A model generated the notes under the pieces. The model saw only the letters and a program-made list of their open reading frames with translations, ran no database searches and was not told the origin of the DNA. A stretch of 64,000 nt of DNA from assembly GCA_003693705.1 (NCBI GenBank), contig RBZT01000364.1:1-64000 (forward strand), written 5' to 3'. The translations under genes were made by a program, and so were the position numbers. Origin of the DNA: Polymyxa betae. Its lineage: Eukaryota; Endomyxa; Phytomyxea; Plasmodiophorida; Plasmodiophoridae. Shown piece after piece: positions 62,541-64,000 of this stretch; position 1 is the stretch's first letter, and every line of letters starts with the position of its first letter.

Positions 62541-64000
62541 TTACTTGGAGTTATTAGCAAGAAAATTTTCAATCCATTTTTCGTTGATTTTCCCTACACC
62601 TTTCAGATCGGCAACCTACAGGATTGAGTGAAAATTCGGTTGAAAGATTAAAAATAATCTTACAGTAGCAAACGTCTTCGAGTCTCTAGCCCCAATGATG
62701 CTTTTCGCGATAGCCTTGCCAATACTTTTATAACAGCATAGTTCTTTAATATCCCCGCAATTCAGAGCTTGCACAAACTTCTCTTCTTCAAAGGGAATCT
62801 GTTTTGGTGGTGGTGGTAATGGTAATTGGACTGCAACAGGTTTTACTGGGCTTAGAAGCGAGTCGATGTTTTTATCATCCTAGTAGGTGTTAGTAACATG
62901 ACTAAATGAACAATGAGAGGCATTCGAAAGCAAATCATTAACAAACACTACATAATTACATCAAGTATTCAAAAGGTCTTACGCTGCAAGCGCGAAAACA
63001 ACTGAAAAGCAAATGTTCGAACCTTTCTCATAGTTTGACGACATTTTGCATCCAGTTCCTCCAATTTTGCACGAATGAGGTCATTGCTGGGCACTAAAGC
63101 CGAAGCTTCCCTCAAAAGATTTAAAGCATCATAATCAAGGCCCTTTTTAGAGAATTCTTTAGACACTTTAACAAAATCCCATGCCAGCTCAGTTTTCTGT
63201 TTTTTAATGTAGGCATCTGCATTCGAAGTTGGAAATGCAACCTGTGATCATATTTTGTCAGCCGCATCAAAAATCAAATTGAACTAGTCAAACCTCGGGG
63301 TCCTTCGAACCTTTCGGTTGTTCAGACTCAAGGCATTCAAGCGATCGTTTCTTAGTGATACCCGCTCCGTTGAAATTGTCTTGCCTCCCGTTGGCATTTT
63401 CTACAGATTCGTCAACAAACAACAAAAACTATGTATATAAGCCAATGCATAAGTTCAACCAGAAAATGATCATTTGATTAAAAAATGCAAGCTAGGATCG
63501 TACGACGTTTTAAAAGCGAACATTCCACAAATAGGCAAGAACCTTTGTTAGAGACATCGGCATGGCTTGAATTTGAAGCTTTACCGTTTGCTTTGGCGGT
63601 TGCCTCTGGAAATATGTCAGTCAGCAAACCATGACAAAGAAGGACAGAATCACCTGGTTCTATTGAAAGAGCTACTGTCTGAACTTCTTCAACAGCACAT
63701 TCTGTTGAAACAGAATGAGCGGTTTTGAAATAAAACAGTCAGAGTCCAGAAATGATAATGATCAAATTAATAAGCAAAATTCTGGAAAATCGCTAAGCAA
63801 CCGAGTTCTTCTCGTATGGTAAATTGAGTGCTGAAGACTGGAAAGACAATCGCATAATACCTCCATTGAAAGAGCCCTTGCTGGGTATGTCTAAAATTCA
63901 TGTTACAAATGGCAATACCAATCGAATGAACTCATACTTGCGCTCGAATTTGTGATATTCCTCGATTTTACAGCAAATGAGAGCGTGGTAAAAGAGGAAG
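62541..64000 (-). CDS. KIF22-like: kinesin-10 (KIF22/Kid-like), 3-prime part
   Basis: Chromosome-arm kinesin, cut by the right edge of the window. The outermost exon ends the motor domain (SSFTTLSFAVKSRNITN; kinesin-10 consensus LNFAARSR.I.N). Next come linker exons with LECLESEQPKGSKD, KQKTELAWDFVKVSKEFSKKGLDYDALNLLREASALVP and KLEELDAKC. A helix-hairpin-helix tail follows: FVQALNCGDIKELCCYKSIGKAIAKSIIGARDSKTFATVADLKGVGKINEKWIENFLANN, stopping at 62541. That tail is the DNA-binding HhH that sets Kid/KIF22 apart. Introns are about 45-70 nt. The motor itself lies beyond 64000. Confidence 0.85.

Overview
This is a gene-dense nuclear segment of a eukaryote, most likely a unicellular protist with a flagellated stage. 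Genes are broken by GT-AG introns that are nearly all about 42-60 nt long, and most neighbours lie 100-500 bp apart. The gene set includes AP-4 sigma, VPS13B, RP2, a kinesin-10, cathepsin Z, Arp2/3 p34, a MyTH4-FERM protein, ATG4 and ISWI. Most fungi lack several of these (AP-4, VPS13B, cathepsin Z, RP2), so an ordinary fungus is unlikely. Intron size and compactness argue against a typical large animal or plant genome. I cannot name the species. All functional calls come from reading translated exons by eye; no search was run.

Layout. 0-1.7 kb: a non-coding stretch with a MITE-like inverted-repeat element. 1.7-4.2 kb: a Dicer/Drosha-like protein with two RNase III domains, the first lacking catalytic acids. 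4.4-7.3 kb (-): WW-MyTH4-FERM protein. 7.7-8.3 kb: AP-4 sigma. 8.4-11.2 kb (-): DHX35-type spliceosomal helicase, divergent from a secretory-pathway TPR-JmjC oxygenase (11.4-12.8 kb). 12.9-14.4 kb: bacterial-type glycerate kinase. 15.1-16.3 kb (-): ATG4 with a C-terminal LIR-like tail. 17.1-18.7 kb: ankyrin protein. 18.8-23.5 kb: membrane and secreted proteins, PIG-X, and a WbuC-type cupin. 24.1-28.4 kb: ISWI.

28.6-39.8 kb is the most striking part. The N-terminal half of a VPS13B-like lipid-transfer protein lies on the minus strand and the C-terminal half on the plus strand, head to head, as if an inversion had split one gene. 40-42.5 kb (-): mitochondrial-type Lon. 42.9-43.4 kb (-): eIF5A. 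45.3-48.2 kb (-): an intact cathepsin Z gene and a decayed tandem copy. 49.1-51.3 kb: a large acidic protein of unknown function. 52-57.6 kb: RPS16, RP2 (ARL3 GAP), a coiled-coil protein with three RFx[V/I] motifs, a WH2 actin-binding protein, RAB5IF/OPTI and ARPC2. 58-62.3 kb: small membrane proteins and a beta-class GST. 62.5 kb to the edge (-): kinesin-10 tail, running off the window.

Themes are mixed, as expected for a eukaryotic chromosome: membrane traffic (AP-4, VPS13B, ATG4), ER and GPI biogenesis (PIG-X, RAB5IF), actin and microtubule systems (MyTH4-FERM, WH2, ARPC2, kinesin-10), cilium (RP2), chromatin and RNA (ISWI, RNase III, DHX35), and three metabolic or detoxifying genes of bacterial type that carry local-style introns. 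Several short genes were found only by splicing exons on the strand opposite a longer open frame.
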